From Candidatus Peribacteria bacterium (GTDB lineage: Bacteria > Patescibacteriota > Gracilibacteria > UBA1369 > LOWO2-01-FULL-3): 64,000 bases of DNA. The translations under genes were made by a program, and so were the position numbers. How positions within the stretch are numbered: the stretch's first letter is position 1; the number at the start of each line of letters is the position of its first letter. The DNA lies in contig CALRGJ010000002.1 of NCBI GenBank assembly GCA_943357285.1, positions 62,001 to 126,000 of the forward strand, read 5' to 3'. Positions 8,934 to 17,498 of this stretch are shown here, piece after piece. Under the pieces are notes generated by a model. It worked only from the letters and a program-made list of their open reading frames with translations. It ran no database searches and had not been told where the DNA came from.

Positions 8934-8948
8934 ATTATTTTTAAGTTA

Positions 8949-9194
8949 TTAATTGCTAAATGAGGTGGTGTAAAACATTTCTACTTTTGTTGTAAGGCTA
9001 GCCAATTCGACTTGCTCTTCTAAGTAATCCAAAAGTTCGTAATAAGATTCTTCTACAGTGGCGTTGCGTTCGAAAATCGAATAAATAGAGACTAAAAATC
9101 CTAATTTTTCGAGTTCGCTAAGATAGTCGAATTTTCCGATTCTTTCTTTTACTATTTCCTGGGTGTAAGCAAGTAGCTGATCTGATTTAGTCAT
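8949..9194 (-). CDS. Small helical hypothetical protein
   Basis: An 81-residue, probably all-helical protein rich in Glu, Leu and Tyr, with no recognised family, signal peptide or membrane segment. It is the first gene behind the promoter at 9221-9249 and ends 15 nt before the giant fusion gene, so the two should share a transcript. It could be a small partner or regulator of the fusion protein; this rests on position alone. Confidence 0.65.
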   Translation of the reverse strand: MTKSDQLLAYTQEIVKERIGKFDYLSELEKLGFLVSIYSIFERNATVEESYYELLDYLEEQVELASLTTKVEMFYTTSFSN

Positions 9195-9220
9195 TTCTTT
9201 TTAAATGTAAAAAGGACGGC

Positions 9221-9249
9221 ATAATAGGGCCTAGAGGAAAGTTTTACAA
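9221..9249 (-). promoter_or_regulatory. Promoter of the giant-fusion operon
   Basis: On the minus strand TTGTAA (9249-9244) and TATTAT (9226-9221) are 17 bp apart. The promoter lies between the asparaginase terminator and the 81-residue gene, so the fusion operon has its own start. Confidence 0.6.
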
Positions 9250-9278
9250 AAAGAATGGGTGGCGAAGTTTGGCGACAG

Positions 9279-9302
9279 CAAAAAGACGGCTAAGTGCAGC
9301 CG
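9279..9302 (-). terminator. Intrinsic terminator after asparaginase
   Basis: On the minus strand CGGCT-GCACTT-AGCCG is followed by TCTTTTT. It separates asparaginase from the downstream fusion operon. Confidence 0.75.
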
Positions 9303-9330
9303 CAAATCACTCGTCGTCGAAGTTCAGACT

Positions 9331-10326
9331 CTAGAGTTCTCCCTCTAGATTTGTTTCCATGACCTCGCGGATATCGGAAACTTTCTTAGTATTGGCCAAA
9401 GCCCACATCAATTTTGTAATGGTAGCTTCAGTGGTCATTCCTTTAGAAGAAATTGCGCCAGCCTTCATGGCCTGATATCCACCCTGATAAGCAGTAAGAT
9501 TGGTAACACCTTTTTCCATTTGATTAGCAATAATCACCGGCACGCCAGCTTTCACCGCTTTTTCAATTTTTGGAATAATGGAATTATCGAGAGTTGGGAC
9601 ATTTCCCGGACCGAAACCTTCGAGAATCATACCGTGTGCTCCGCGACGCAAAACGTTCTCAATAATATATGGATCAAAACCTGGAAAAATTCTCAACACG
9701 GAAATATTTGAATCAAAATTTGGTTTAAACTCTAGAGTTCTCTTGCGACGTCTTTTGCGCCATTCATTGAGCATAATCGGACGACCGAGTTCTCCGAGAT
9801 ATGGAAAATTTGGAGAATGAAAAACGGCGACAATAGACTCGTGATATTTCTTAGCGCGATTACCGCGAATAATACGATTTCCAATTACAATACACACTTC
9901 GGCAATGTCCTGACTGGCAGTAAGACAAGCGTAGATAAGATTATTTCTACCATCAGAACCAATTTCATTAAGCGGAATAAGTGAACCGGTAAAAACAATA
10001 GGTTTGCTGAGATTCTGCAAAGCAAAAGAAAGCGCAGATGCAGTGTAAGCCATAGTATCAGTACCATGAGCCACTACAAATCCGTCATATTGATCGTAAA
10101 GGTCGCGAATTGTTGTCGCGAGCTGAGTCCAAATTGCCGGAGACATATTGGAACTATCAATATTCACTACCATCTTAAAATCGAGCTGAACGTGCTTCTG
10201 AATCTCTGGAAAAATACGGATAATTTCGGAAACATTTCCGGCAGGTTGCATGGCCCCGGTCTTTGGGTTCTTCACCATACCGATGGTTCCTCCGCAAAAT
10301 AAAAGACAAATTTTTGGACGATTCAT
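9331..10326 (-). CDS. ansA: Type I L-asparaginase
   Basis: Hydrolyses L-asparagine to aspartate and ammonia in the cytoplasm. The 331 residues have the family length and no signal peptide. The first catalytic threonine sits in GGTIGM (residues 12-17), the second catalytic triad in HGTDTMAYTASALS (about 86-99), and the conserved lysine in GNRAKKYH (about 153-160). An archaeal GatD-type amidotransferase is unlikely because the GatD N-terminal extension is absent. Its start lies 2 nt after the stop of the 420-residue unknown gene, so those two are co-transcribed. A terminator follows it. Next to the aspartate-aminotransferase-like fusion it could supply aspartate. Confidence 0.9.
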   Translation of the reverse strand: MNRPKICLLFCGGTIGMVKNPKTGAMQPAGNVSEIIRIFPEIQKHVQLDFKMVVNIDSSNMSPAIWTQLATTIRDLYDQYDGFVVAHGTDTMAYTASALSFALQNLSKPIVFTGSLIPLNEIGSDGRNNLIYACLTASQDIAEVCIVIGNRIIRGNRAKKYHESIVAVFHSPNFPYLGELGRPIMLNEWRKRRRKRTLEFKPNFDSNISVLRIFPGFDPYIIENVLRRGAHGMILEGFGPGNVPTLDNSIIPKIEKAVKAGVPVIIANQMEKGVTNLTAYQGGYQAMKAGAISSKGMTTEATITKLMWALANTKKVSDIREVMETNLEGEL

Positions 10327-10328
10327 AT

Positions 10329-11591
10329 TTAGATTGATTTAGCTACTTTCTCAAGCTCACTTTCTAAGTATAAATAAGTTAATTCATTTTTGCTATTCAT
10401 TCTGCGCATTCTTTGAGTCTGGTCGGTATTGGCGATAAAACGGCGTGGATTTTTAACTTTGTTTCCGGATGATTGGCGCTCATTTAAAAACTTTGAAATT
10501 GGAATCCAACGACCTTTTTCATTTGTGACTTCGTCTTTATCATCGGTAGTTTCTGTGGATGCTAGAATGTCGGCAATTTTTGATCCAAAGGTTGTAATGG
10601 CAGCTTGAAGAGAAAGTGCGGGTTGAACACCGGCTTTACTACGATTTTTAGCTTCAATCTGAGTTTTTTTTAATTTGCGATAAAACATATAACGTGCCAC
10701 ACGATCAGCAGGAATAATTTCAGCTAACTCAGGTGCTGTAACATGAATAGACTCGCGAATTCCGCCGGCAACTTCTTCAAGTCTTGTTACCACTCCATTG
10801 ACTTCTAAATTTTCGTCTTCAAAAAGATGAGATAAGGCTCTTTCCACCTGATCGCTGGAAAACATTTCGTCTTCACGATTTGCAGTATTAAAAACCTTTA
10901 ATCTCTCCATTGATTCTAAACCTCCAAAAGTAGCTTCGAGTTCTTCCATTAGAGATTTCTGAGATACTCTAAAAATACTTTCCCAAGTATTCAATGAAGC
11001 CCATTGCTTTCCTGTTTTTGGATCGGTATAAATCCCATCCCTATCAGCTTTTCTCTCCTGTTTTACGACTGACAATTCTGCCAATTCATCAAATAAAAAG
11101 ATACTGCATTTATCACGACCGATACGATCGATTGCTTCTCTTGATTGTAATTGCCTACCAGCTCTACGACGAATCGCCACTTCACTGGTTTTAGCCGCTG
11201 CATCGGGATGAAGGTTTTCATAAAAAGCTCTGGTGGTACACCATTTTCTGCGTAATTCATCTGTAAAAAAACCATTTTCATCCACTGCGGCCGCTTCAGG
11301 TTTCTCAAGAACTCTTCCACGAGTTTTAAATCTGTGATCTAAAGCCGCCTCGCCATCAGCTACATGATAATGAACTCTAACATTATTGCGTGCATCGGGC
11401 GCCTGAATAGTTTTAGGAATTGTAGGCAAACCAGCCAAGGCCATTCCCAATTTTCTAGCCGAGACATCAAGATCTACGGCTAAAGGGTTCTTTGGTTGCC
11501 ACATTGTGCCATCCAAAGTTCTTTCACTATTTCCCGACATGCCATCTGTAGATTCTCTCATTTTTAGATTTAACGGAGAGTTATCTTGCAT
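10329..11591 (-). CDS. Hypothetical protein upstream of asparaginase
   Basis: A 420-residue charged, soluble protein of unknown family. Two Trp-centred stretches, GKQWASLNTWESIF near residue 205 and EKGRWIPISKFLN near 375, look alike and could be small winged-helix or HTH-like modules; this is weak. No signal peptide or membrane span is seen. The start is uncertain. The first ATG is at 11591, but a TTGACA-like box lies so close upstream that initiation at Met-11 (11561) or Met-18 is possible. It is divergent from the polysaccharide deacetylase gene with only about 30 nt between starts, and couples to asparaginase downstream. Confidence 0.7.
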   Translation of the reverse strand: MQDNSPLNLKMRESTDGMSGNSERTLDGTMWQPKNPLAVDLDVSARKLGMALAGLPTIPKTIQAPDARNNVRVHYHVADGEAALDHRFKTRGRVLEKPEAAAVDENGFFTDELRRKWCTTRAFYENLHPDAAAKTSEVAIRRRAGRQLQSREAIDRIGRDKCSIFLFDELAELSVVKQERKADRDGIYTDPKTGKQWASLNTWESIFRVSQKSLMEELEATFGGLESMERLKVFNTANREDEMFSSDQVERALSHLFEDENLEVNGVVTRLEEVAGGIRESIHVTAPELAEIIPADRVARYMFYRKLKKTQIEAKNRSKAGVQPALSLQAAITTFGSKIADILASTETTDDKDEVTNEKGRWIPISKFLNERQSSGNKVKNPRRFIANTDQTQRMRRMNSKNELTYLYLESELEKVAKSI

Positions 11592-11621
11592 TTTTTTATA
11601 GAAAATGTCAAGGTAGCGGCA

Positions 11622-12485
11622 ATGAAAAATTATATAAACAAATTTTATTTATTTTTTGCGCTGCTAATTGCAGTTGCCGGTGGAGCGTTTTTACATTTTC
11701 AATTCCCTATTACAGCGACCGGAAATGCAGGACTTACTTCGGTACTTAGCCAAGTAAAAGAGGTAGTGGATGAAAGCCTAAATCCTCCCGTTTTACCAGA
11801 CACAGAAACGCAAATTCCAATAGTGATGTATCACTACGTAAGAGTTGTTGATAAAAACAAAGATGCTCTAGGGTACAATCTTTCTATTGATCCGGAAAAT
11901 TTCGAAAAACAGATGCAATACTTGAAAGAGCAGGGATACACGACTATTCACATGGCGGACTTGCTTGATAAAAAAGTTCCTAAAAAAGCTATTGTTTTGA
12001 CCTTTGATGATGGATTGGAAGATTTTTATACAACGGCTTTACCAATTTTACAGAAATATGGATTCACGGCTTCAAATGGAATAATTACCGGTATGATTGG
12101 TGCTCGTGAACACATGACAGAAGAACAGATTCGCGAATGTGTGAAGGCTGGGATTGAGCTTACTTCTCATACTGTGAATCATTTTGATATGTCGAAACTT
12201 ACGAGAGCTGAATTAAAAACACAGCTTGTAGAAAGTAAGTCTTATTTGGAAAAAACTTTTGGTGTAACTGTGGTTGGATTGATTTATCCATCTGGCAGAT
12301 ACAATGAATTGGCAGTGCAAGCAGCGAGAGATGAGGGGTATGAAATCGCCGCTACTACTCAATATGGTGAAGCTTACTTGGACACACATAATATGCTTCT
12401 TTTACCTCGCGTGAGAATTGATAATCGCGATGGCTATAATGGATTTGTGAAAAAATTGGAGGCAATTGAAAGTGTGAAAAAATAA
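11622..12485 (+). CDS. Membrane-anchored polysaccharide deacetylase (NodB domain)
   Basis: A carbohydrate-esterase family 4 enzyme that removes acetyl groups from N-acetylated glycans, probably peptidoglycan or capsule, outside the membrane. I chose ATG 11622 over the earlier in-frame TTG at 11586. It gives a standard N-terminal signal anchor (KNYINKF then a hydrophobic run), and an AAGG lies about 8 nt before it. NodB motif 1 TFDDG, motif 2 SHTVNH with the two metal histidines, and motif 3 YPSGRYN are all present. Downstream come a dispersed 3' element and a hairpin. Neighbouring surface proteins suggest a cell-envelope role. Confidence 0.88.
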   Translation: MKNYINKFYLFFALLIAVAGGAFLHFQFPITATGNAGLTSVLSQVKEVVDESLNPPVLPDTETQIPIVMYHYVRVVDKNKDALGYNLSIDPENFEKQMQYLKEQGYTTIHMADLLDKKVPKKAIVLTFDDGLEDFYTTALPILQKYGFTASNGIITGMIGAREHMTEEQIRECVKAGIELTSHTVNHFDMSKLTRAELKTQLVESKSYLEKTFGVTVVGLIYPSGRYNELAVQAARDEGYEIAATTQYGEAYLDTHNMLLLPRVRIDNRDGYNGFVKKLEAIESVKK

Positions 12486-12536
12486 TTTAGGAATTTTAGA
12501 ATTTATTTAGGAAAAATTTAAGAAAATTTAATGTTT
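12486..12536 (+). repeat. Dispersed AT-rich 3'-end element, copy 2
   Basis: Starts directly at the deacetylase stop codon and leads into a GCCT/AGGC hairpin with a T tract (12537-12560). Same core as the other copies. Confidence 0.75.
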
Positions 12537-12560
12537 GCCTGTTATGGTAGGGAGGCTTTT
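12537..12560 (+). terminator. Terminator after polysaccharide deacetylase
   Basis: GCCT and AGGC arms separated by about 12 nt, then TTTTTT. Short stem but well placed. Confidence 0.6.
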
Positions 12561-12601
12561 TTGCGCAAGAAGCTTAATTTTATTCCTTAACACAAACAAA
12601 A

Positions 12602-14110
12602 ATGCAAAAGATAATAAAAAAATCTTTTTCGTTGCTGGTGATGATGACTTTGCTGACGCAGAGTGTCACGCTGGAAATTGGGAATGTCTTTGCGGCGAGT
12701 CCCGGCGATGTCGTGATCAACGAAGTAGCTTGGGCCGGCAGCACTGATAGTGCCAATGATGAATGGATTGAACTCTACAACAGCAGTAATCAAGCCGTGG
12801 ATCTTAATGGCTGGATTATCGAAGACGATGGTGCTCCAAATTATAACTTGGCCGGTAATATTGCTCCTCATGGATACTTTCTCATAGAGAAAAATGAGAA
12901 TGCTGTGAGCACAATAAGTGCCGATCAAATTGTCAGCATCTCTTTGGCAAATTCAGGTGATAGTTTGATACTAAAAGATTCTGCCGGAGTAGTTATTGAT
13001 AGTGTAAATGGTAGTGGTGGCGCCTGGTATGTAGGCGATGCTACAACCAAAGCAACAATGGAAAAAATTGATCCATCCATAAAAGTAGATGCAGCAAATA
13101 ATTGGGCTACGGCAAAAGTCGGTAATGGTGCCAATAGCAGTGCAGGATCAGCAATTATTGGCACACCACGTGCGGCAAATAGTAATTATGCCGGTAGCGG
13201 TCCGGAAATCCGTTTTGATTCTGCGGAAATAAAGGTAAATGGAGTAACAACTGTGAATGTCGGCGTGTATGCGGACAATGCTTTGGATCTATATGCTTAT
13301 GGTTTTGAAATAAATTATCCTACTAATTTGCTTTCCTTTCAGTCAGCTCAGGAAGCAGCATTTTTGAAAGCTGATGGTACAAATACCGCGTTTAATGCGG
13401 CTTTAAAAAATCACACAGAGGGAAGTTTGATTATTGGTGATGCAAGACTGCTGAATCCACCAAAAGGCGTGGACGGTAGCGGCAAACTTTTTGATCTTAC
13501 TTTTAAAGTGGTAGCAACAACCAATGCCAGTGGAAATGTGAGTTTTGGCGGTGGAAGTTTTATTTCAAATTCCGAAGGTGACTTGGCAGCTAAATTTTCT
13601 CCAACAGTAATAAAATATAATAATTCTGTGGAAACTGTCGGGCCTGTGACTAATTTGAATATTGCTCCCGGAGAAAAACGATACAGCTTGAAACTCGCTT
13701 GGGATGCTGATGCTAGTGGTGCGACTTCATACATTGTGAAAAGAAAAAAAGTGGATGGAAGTTTTGCGACGCTGGGCACGGTGACTAGTGGAAATTTCGT
13801 GGATGATGATTTAGTAAGTGGCGGTGGGAAATTTGTTCCTGGTGTGACTTATCAATACCAGGTGGTTGCGGTGAAAAATAATGTTCAAGGAAGTGTTGTA
13901 AATATTAGCGGTAAAGAAACTCGCGGACTAGCTGGCGACAATGATCGCAGTGACATAGTTAATGGAAAGGACCTTGAAAATCTGGCCAGATCTTTTGGCA
14001 GTGACCTCGCGGATGAACAATACAATCCTCTGATGGATACAAACTTTGACGGCATTATTGATGGAAAAGATTTGATTGATGTGGGTGTGAATTTTGGAAT
14101 GAGTTATTAG
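12602..14110 (+). CDS. Secreted lamin-tail / cohesin / FN3 / dockerin protein
   Basis: A 502-residue modular exported protein. The signal peptide is residues 1-32. A lamin-tail domain (about 33-192) has the typical INEVAWAG and DEWIELYN strands. A cohesin-type beta-sandwich (about 201-340) starts IRFDSAEIKV and contains YGFEINYP. An FN3 domain spans about 344-436. A type I dockerin lies at 444-502, with two calcium loops (DNDRSDIVNGKDL at 446 and DTNFDGIIDGKDL at 479). Cohesin and dockerin bind each other in cellulosomes, so this protein could chain with itself or attach to the cohesin-like membrane protein encoded next. The ACAAACAAAA leader before ATG has no Shine-Dalgarno sequence. Confidence 0.85.
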   Translation: MQKIIKKSFSLLVMMTLLTQSVTLEIGNVFAASPGDVVINEVAWAGSTDSANDEWIELYNSSNQAVDLNGWIIEDDGAPNYNLAGNIAPHGYFLIEKNENAVSTISADQIVSISLANSGDSLILKDSAGVVIDSVNGSGGAWYVGDATTKATMEKIDPSIKVDAANNWATAKVGNGANSSAGSAIIGTPRAANSNYAGSGPEIRFDSAEIKVNGVTTVNVGVYADNALDLYAYGFEINYPTNLLSFQSAQEAAFLKADGTNTAFNAALKNHTEGSLIIGDARLLNPPKGVDGSGKLFDLTFKVVATTNASGNVSFGGGSFISNSEGDLAAKFSPTVIKYNNSVETVGPVTNLNIAPGEKRYSLKLAWDADASGATSYIVKRKKVDGSFATLGTVTSGNFVDDDLVSGGGKFVPGVTYQYQVVAVKNNVQGSVVNISGKETRGLAGDNDRSDIVNGKDLENLARSFGSDLADEQYNPLMDTNFDGIIDGKDLIDVGVNFGMSY

Positions 14111-14121
14111 AAATTTTGATG

Positions 14122-14147
14122 AAGCCCCGTCTATGTGGCGGGGCTTT
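14122..14147 (+). terminator. Strong intrinsic terminator
   Basis: AAGCCCCG and CGGGGCTT arms with a short loop, placed 12 bp after the dockerin-protein stop. It probably attenuates rather than isolates the next gene, which starts 30 bp later. Confidence 0.85.
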
Positions 14148-14176
14148 GTCGGACAGAAAAAATTAATTAATTATTT

Positions 14177-14914
14177 ATGACTAAAAAAATATTATTTATT
14201 GGAGGAATAACTTTGGTACTTGCCGCAATGTCCCTGACGTATTTGAAAACCACTTTTGGAGCAATGATTGAGGGGTGGGATGAAGACATGAGCGTTGGAG
14301 TGGAAGAATCGGAGACAGTTTCTGATTCTAAAGGAATTATAGATATGCAGGCCGAGCCGCTTGACCATGACATTTTAAAAATTTCCGTGATGTCTATAGA
14401 CATGTCCACGCCGGTTTTGGGAATGGCTTTTCATTTGAATTATGATGGCAATAAAATTAAATTTCTTAAATACGAGCCGGGAGATTTTTTGGAACAAGGA
14501 GGCGATCCATTTTACCTAGTGCAAAATGAGGCGAAGAAAAATGAAATAATTTTTGGTGAGACTTTGAGGCGCGATGATAAATTTCCAACGGGTGGTGGAA
14601 AGATCGCAGATTTTTATTTTCAAATCGTAAAACGCGAACCTCTAAATTTCAATTTCAAACAAGGTGCAGTGTCGACACTAGACACAGTGCGACAAGATAT
14701 AGACAAGATAGTTTGGAATGATTTAAGTCTAGACAAAAATGGCAAAAAAATTACTGATGAAATTTTATTGGAGACATTAGATGATGGACAAAAAATCGAA
14801 GTAGACAGCACTAATTTGCCAGCAAATTTTGAAATAATTTTGGTAATGAGCGCAGTAATTATTGGACTAATAATTTGGATTTTAGTGGAAAGAAAAAGAA
14901 AAAAACTAATCTAA
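14177..14914 (+). CDS. Membrane-anchored cohesin-like protein
   Basis: A 245-residue protein with an N-terminal signal/anchor (residues 5-22), a cohesin-like beta-sandwich at about 65-185 (ILKISVMSID start, then LGMAFHLNYD and GGGKIADFYFQI) and a C-terminal membrane span (about 218-236) followed by a basic tail. The cohesin domain should face outside and is the natural docking partner for the dockerin of the preceding protein. It is only about 65 bp downstream, across a terminator. The cohesin call is by pattern of strands, so an alternative Ig-like fold is possible. Confidence 0.7.
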   Translation: MTKKILFIGGITLVLAAMSLTYLKTTFGAMIEGWDEDMSVGVEESETVSDSKGIIDMQAEPLDHDILKISVMSIDMSTPVLGMAFHLNYDGNKIKFLKYEPGDFLEQGGDPFYLVQNEAKKNEIIFGETLRRDDKFPTGGGKIADFYFQIVKREPLNFNFKQGAVSTLDTVRQDIDKIVWNDLSLDKNGKKITDEILLETLDDGQKIEVDSTNLPANFEIILVMSAVIIGLIIWILVERKRKKLI

Positions 14915-15024
14915 AAACGAATTAGATTCTGTTTCCACTGTCTGTCAATTTTAAATATAGTTTTCTCGTTTGTATTTATGTGTGGTTGTATTAAATTGTC
15001 CAGTAGACAAACATAAAAATTCCT

Positions 15025-15489
15025 ATGTCAAACAACCTCATTACAATACAAGAAGCTGCTGATCTCACACAAAAATCTATCCAGACAATTCGTCGTGCGA
15101 TCAAATCAAAGAAAATTAAATTCCGCAGAGATAAAACTCCACAAGGATTTAATTATTTGATAGACAAAGATTCAGTTTTTGAGTTCTACGGAATGCAAGC
15201 AAGCGCTACTCAGCCACAAGCTGCAGCTGCGTCCGCACCTGCTCAAGCTCCAGTTACTGAGCCTGTTGCTTTCCAAAATGAGGACACTATGAATGTAAAT
15301 ACTCACGACTTCAAAGCTTTTGTTCAGACAATGCAAACAATGATTTCTCAACATAGCGAAGAAAGACAAAGCTTCCTCCGCCTAGTAAATACTATGCAGG
15401 AAAAGATTTTCATTCTTGAAAATCAAATTAATCTTCTCAAGGCTCCACAAGTTAAAAAGTGGTATCAGCTTTGGAAGAGCAAAGTGTAA
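15025..15489 (+). CDS. Helix-turn-helix protein with C-terminal coiled coil
   Basis: A 154-residue protein. Residues 4-52 form a MerR/excisionase-type winged helix (LITIQEAADLTQKSIQTIRR). Residues 58-80 are an Ala/Pro/Gln linker and about 95-145 a coiled coil that could oligomerise it. It is probably a DNA-binding regulator or nucoid-type protein. MerR-like start but no metal-binding cysteines, so the metal-sensing branch is excluded. The next gene starts 12 nt after its stop, suggesting co-transcription. Confidence 0.75.
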   Translation: MSNNLITIQEAADLTQKSIQTIRRAIKSKKIKFRRDKTPQGFNYLIDKDSVFEFYGMQASATQPQAAAASAPAQAPVTEPVAFQNEDTMNVNTHDFKAFVQTMQTMISQHSEERQSFLRLVNTMQEKIFILENQINLLKAPQVKKWYQLWKSKV

Positions 15490-15500
15490 AAAAATTCAAA

Positions 15501-16139
15501 ATGGGTAAAAAGATTTCCTTTATGTGGGAATGCGTTAGAAAACTGATGCACCTTTCCGGTTTAATTGTTGTTATTCTCTATACAGGACTGCTAAATAACT
15601 TTTCTGATAGGGTGGCAATTATTGTTCTCACCGGTATTTTGTTGTTACTTTTAGAAATAGAAAGAATTCGCTTGGACCATCGCCCAAAATTGATGAAAGT
15701 AGTGAGTGGAATTTTCCGGCCTTGTGAAACTAATCATGTTTCCGGCGCAGCTTTTTTTATCATTTCTACAATCATTGCCTTTTCTGCTTTCGAATACTGG
15801 ATTGCTTTGATTGCGATGTTTATGACAGTATTCGGTGACATGTTTGCAGCGCTTTTTGGCAGAGCATTTGGCAAGAAAAAAATTTACCGACACAAAACTT
15901 GGATTGGATCTCTTTCAGCTTTGTTTGCAAACTTATTGGTTGGAATATTTTTCCTCCCTCAATTTGCCATTATATACATTCCAATGGCTATCGTTGCGAC
16001 CATAGTTGAATTACTCACACACAAACTGGACGATAACCTCACAGTTCCTCTTTTTGCCGGCTTCGTGGGTCAAATGATAGTGTACTATACTGATATCAGT
16101 CTTCCGCCAATAGATTTTACGTTTCTGGGGTTGTTTTAA
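15501..16139 (+). CDS. CTP-dependent polyprenol/phytol/diacylglycerol kinase-like membrane protein
   Basis: About 212 residues with six or seven membrane segments. The pattern VFGDMFAALFGRAFGKK followed by KTWIGSLSA matches the cytidylyltransferase-fold lipid kinases (dolichol kinase SEC59, phytol kinase VTE5, DgkA-like families), which phosphorylate lipid alcohols with CTP. The family fits; the substrate is unknown. The open frame begins at GTG 15459, overlapping the previous gene, but ATG 15501 is the better start because it avoids the overlap and gives the usual short basic N-terminus. The likely role is lipid salvage, which is common in organisms with little lipid synthesis. Confidence 0.75.
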   Translation: MGKKISFMWECVRKLMHLSGLIVVILYTGLLNNFSDRVAIIVLTGILLLLLEIERIRLDHRPKLMKVVSGIFRPCETNHVSGAAFFIISTIIAFSAFEYWIALIAMFMTVFGDMFAALFGRAFGKKKIYRHKTWIGSLSALFANLLVGIFFLPQFAIIYIPMAIVATIVELLTHKLDDNLTVPLFAGFVGQMIVYYTDISLPPIDFTFLGLF

Positions 16140-16156
16140 ATGGAGAAACTATTAGA

Positions 16157-16186
16157 ATTTAGTGGAAAATTTCCTAAACTCTTTTT
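16157..16186 (+). terminator. Possible terminator between lipid kinase and gdhA
   Basis: TTTAG(T)GGAAA pairs with TTTCCTAAA and is followed by CTCTTTTT. The loop is very tight, so tentative. Confidence 0.4.
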
Positions 16187-16189
16187 CAC

Positions 16190-17452
16190 ATGTCACTCTT
16201 TGAAAACACACTCAAGCAAATTGAAAAGGCTGCAAAAATCATGAGCCTAGATCCGGAAATTAAATCAGTAATGTCTGTACCACAACGAGAAATCGAAGTG
16301 AGTTTGCCAGTGAGAATGGATAATGGAAGTTTGAGAATTTTTACAGGTTTCAGAGTTCAACATAATAATGCGTGTGGTCCATACAAAGGAGGCTTCCGTT
16401 ATCACCAACAAGTAGACAAAGGAGAAGTAAAAGCTCTTTCAGCTTGGATGACTATTAAGTGTTCTGTAGTGGGAATTCCACTCGGAGGTGCTAAAGGTGG
16501 AGTAATCGTAGATCCAAAACTTTTATCAGAAGGAGAATTAGAGAGATTAACAAGAAAATATGTTCAATTAGTTGCTGCTAACGTAGGACCAACTATTGAT
16601 GTACCTGCTCCAGATGTAAATACTACTCCAAAAATGATGGACTGGTTTGCAGATGAGTACGCTAAGATTCAAGGAAAAGATTTAAACGGTGACGGTTTCG
16701 CATTGAAAGGTGTAGTAACAGGAAAAACTTTACCAAATGGTGGAAGCAAAGGAAGAGGCGAAGCTACTGCTCAAGGTGGTTGCTATGTTCTTCATGAATA
16801 TGCTCAATCAATCGGAATGGAACCTGCTAAGACTCGTGTAGTAATTCAAGGTTACGGCAATGCTGGTGGAATCGCAGCGAGATTATTAGCTGCTGATGGA
16901 TACAGCATCACTGGAACTTCTGATTCACAAGGAGGTGTGGTGAGCGACAAAGCTCTCGATCTTCCAGCTTTGACAGCTTGCAAAACTGAGAAAAAATCTG
17001 TGGTACATTTCGCCGCTGAAGGAGTAAAAGTAGTTACAAATGAAGAACTTCTAGAAGCTGATTGCGACATTCTCGTATTAGCTGCTTTGGAAAATCAGGT
17101 TACTGTAGATAATGCAGATAAGATTAAAGCGAAAATGATTCTTGAATTAGCAAACGGCCCTGTGACTCCTGAGGCTGATGAGATTTTGGCTAAGAAAGGA
17201 ATTATCGTAATTCCAGATATTTTGGCTAATGCCGGAGGTGTGACTGTGAGCTACTTTGAAATGTTACAAAATGCTGCAAATAAATATTGGGAAGAAGACG
17301 AGGTAAAAGCTAAATTGAAAGATATAATGGTGAAAGCTTGGCAAGAAGTAAAAGCTAATGCTGATAAGTTCACATGCCCACTAAGAGAGGCTGCATTTAT
17401 TACTGCTCTAGCTCGTATCGAAGCTAAGATCAAAGAGAAGAAATTGATTTAG
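16190..17452 (+). CDS. gdhA: Glutamate dehydrogenase
   Basis: Interconverts glutamate with 2-oxoglutarate and ammonia using NAD(P). The 420 residues are typical of the hexameric bacterial/archaeal type. GPYKGGFRYH and LGGAKGGV carry the substrate-binding lysines, PAPDVNT the catalytic aspartate region and GYGNAG the dinucleotide fold. It precedes PPDK by 46 nt in the same direction. In this setting it would most likely act catabolically, regenerating 2-oxoglutarate for aminotransferases; cofactor preference cannot be read reliably by eye. Confidence 0.95.
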   Translation: MSLFENTLKQIEKAAKIMSLDPEIKSVMSVPQREIEVSLPVRMDNGSLRIFTGFRVQHNNACGPYKGGFRYHQQVDKGEVKALSAWMTIKCSVVGIPLGGAKGGVIVDPKLLSEGELERLTRKYVQLVAANVGPTIDVPAPDVNTTPKMMDWFADEYAKIQGKDLNGDGFALKGVVTGKTLPNGGSKGRGEATAQGGCYVLHEYAQSIGMEPAKTRVVIQGYGNAGGIAARLLAADGYSITGTSDSQGGVVSDKALDLPALTACKTEKKSVVHFAAEGVKVVTNEELLEADCDILVLAALENQVTVDNADKIKAKMILELANGPVTPEADEILAKKGIIVIPDILANAGGVTVSYFEMLQNAANKYWEEDEVKAKLKDIMVKAWQEVKANADKFTCPLREAAFITALARIEAKIKEKKLI

Positions 17453-17498
17453 ATTAGAACATAGTCTATACTTTTAACAAGTTTTCTTACTAAACCAT

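Noticed and set aside
15459-15500. GTG start for the lipid-kinase-like gene, and TTG starts for the deacetylase, nadK and pcrA frames
   Set aside because: These upstream starts overlap the previous gene or lie inside a promoter; a downstream ATG gives the family-typical N-terminus.
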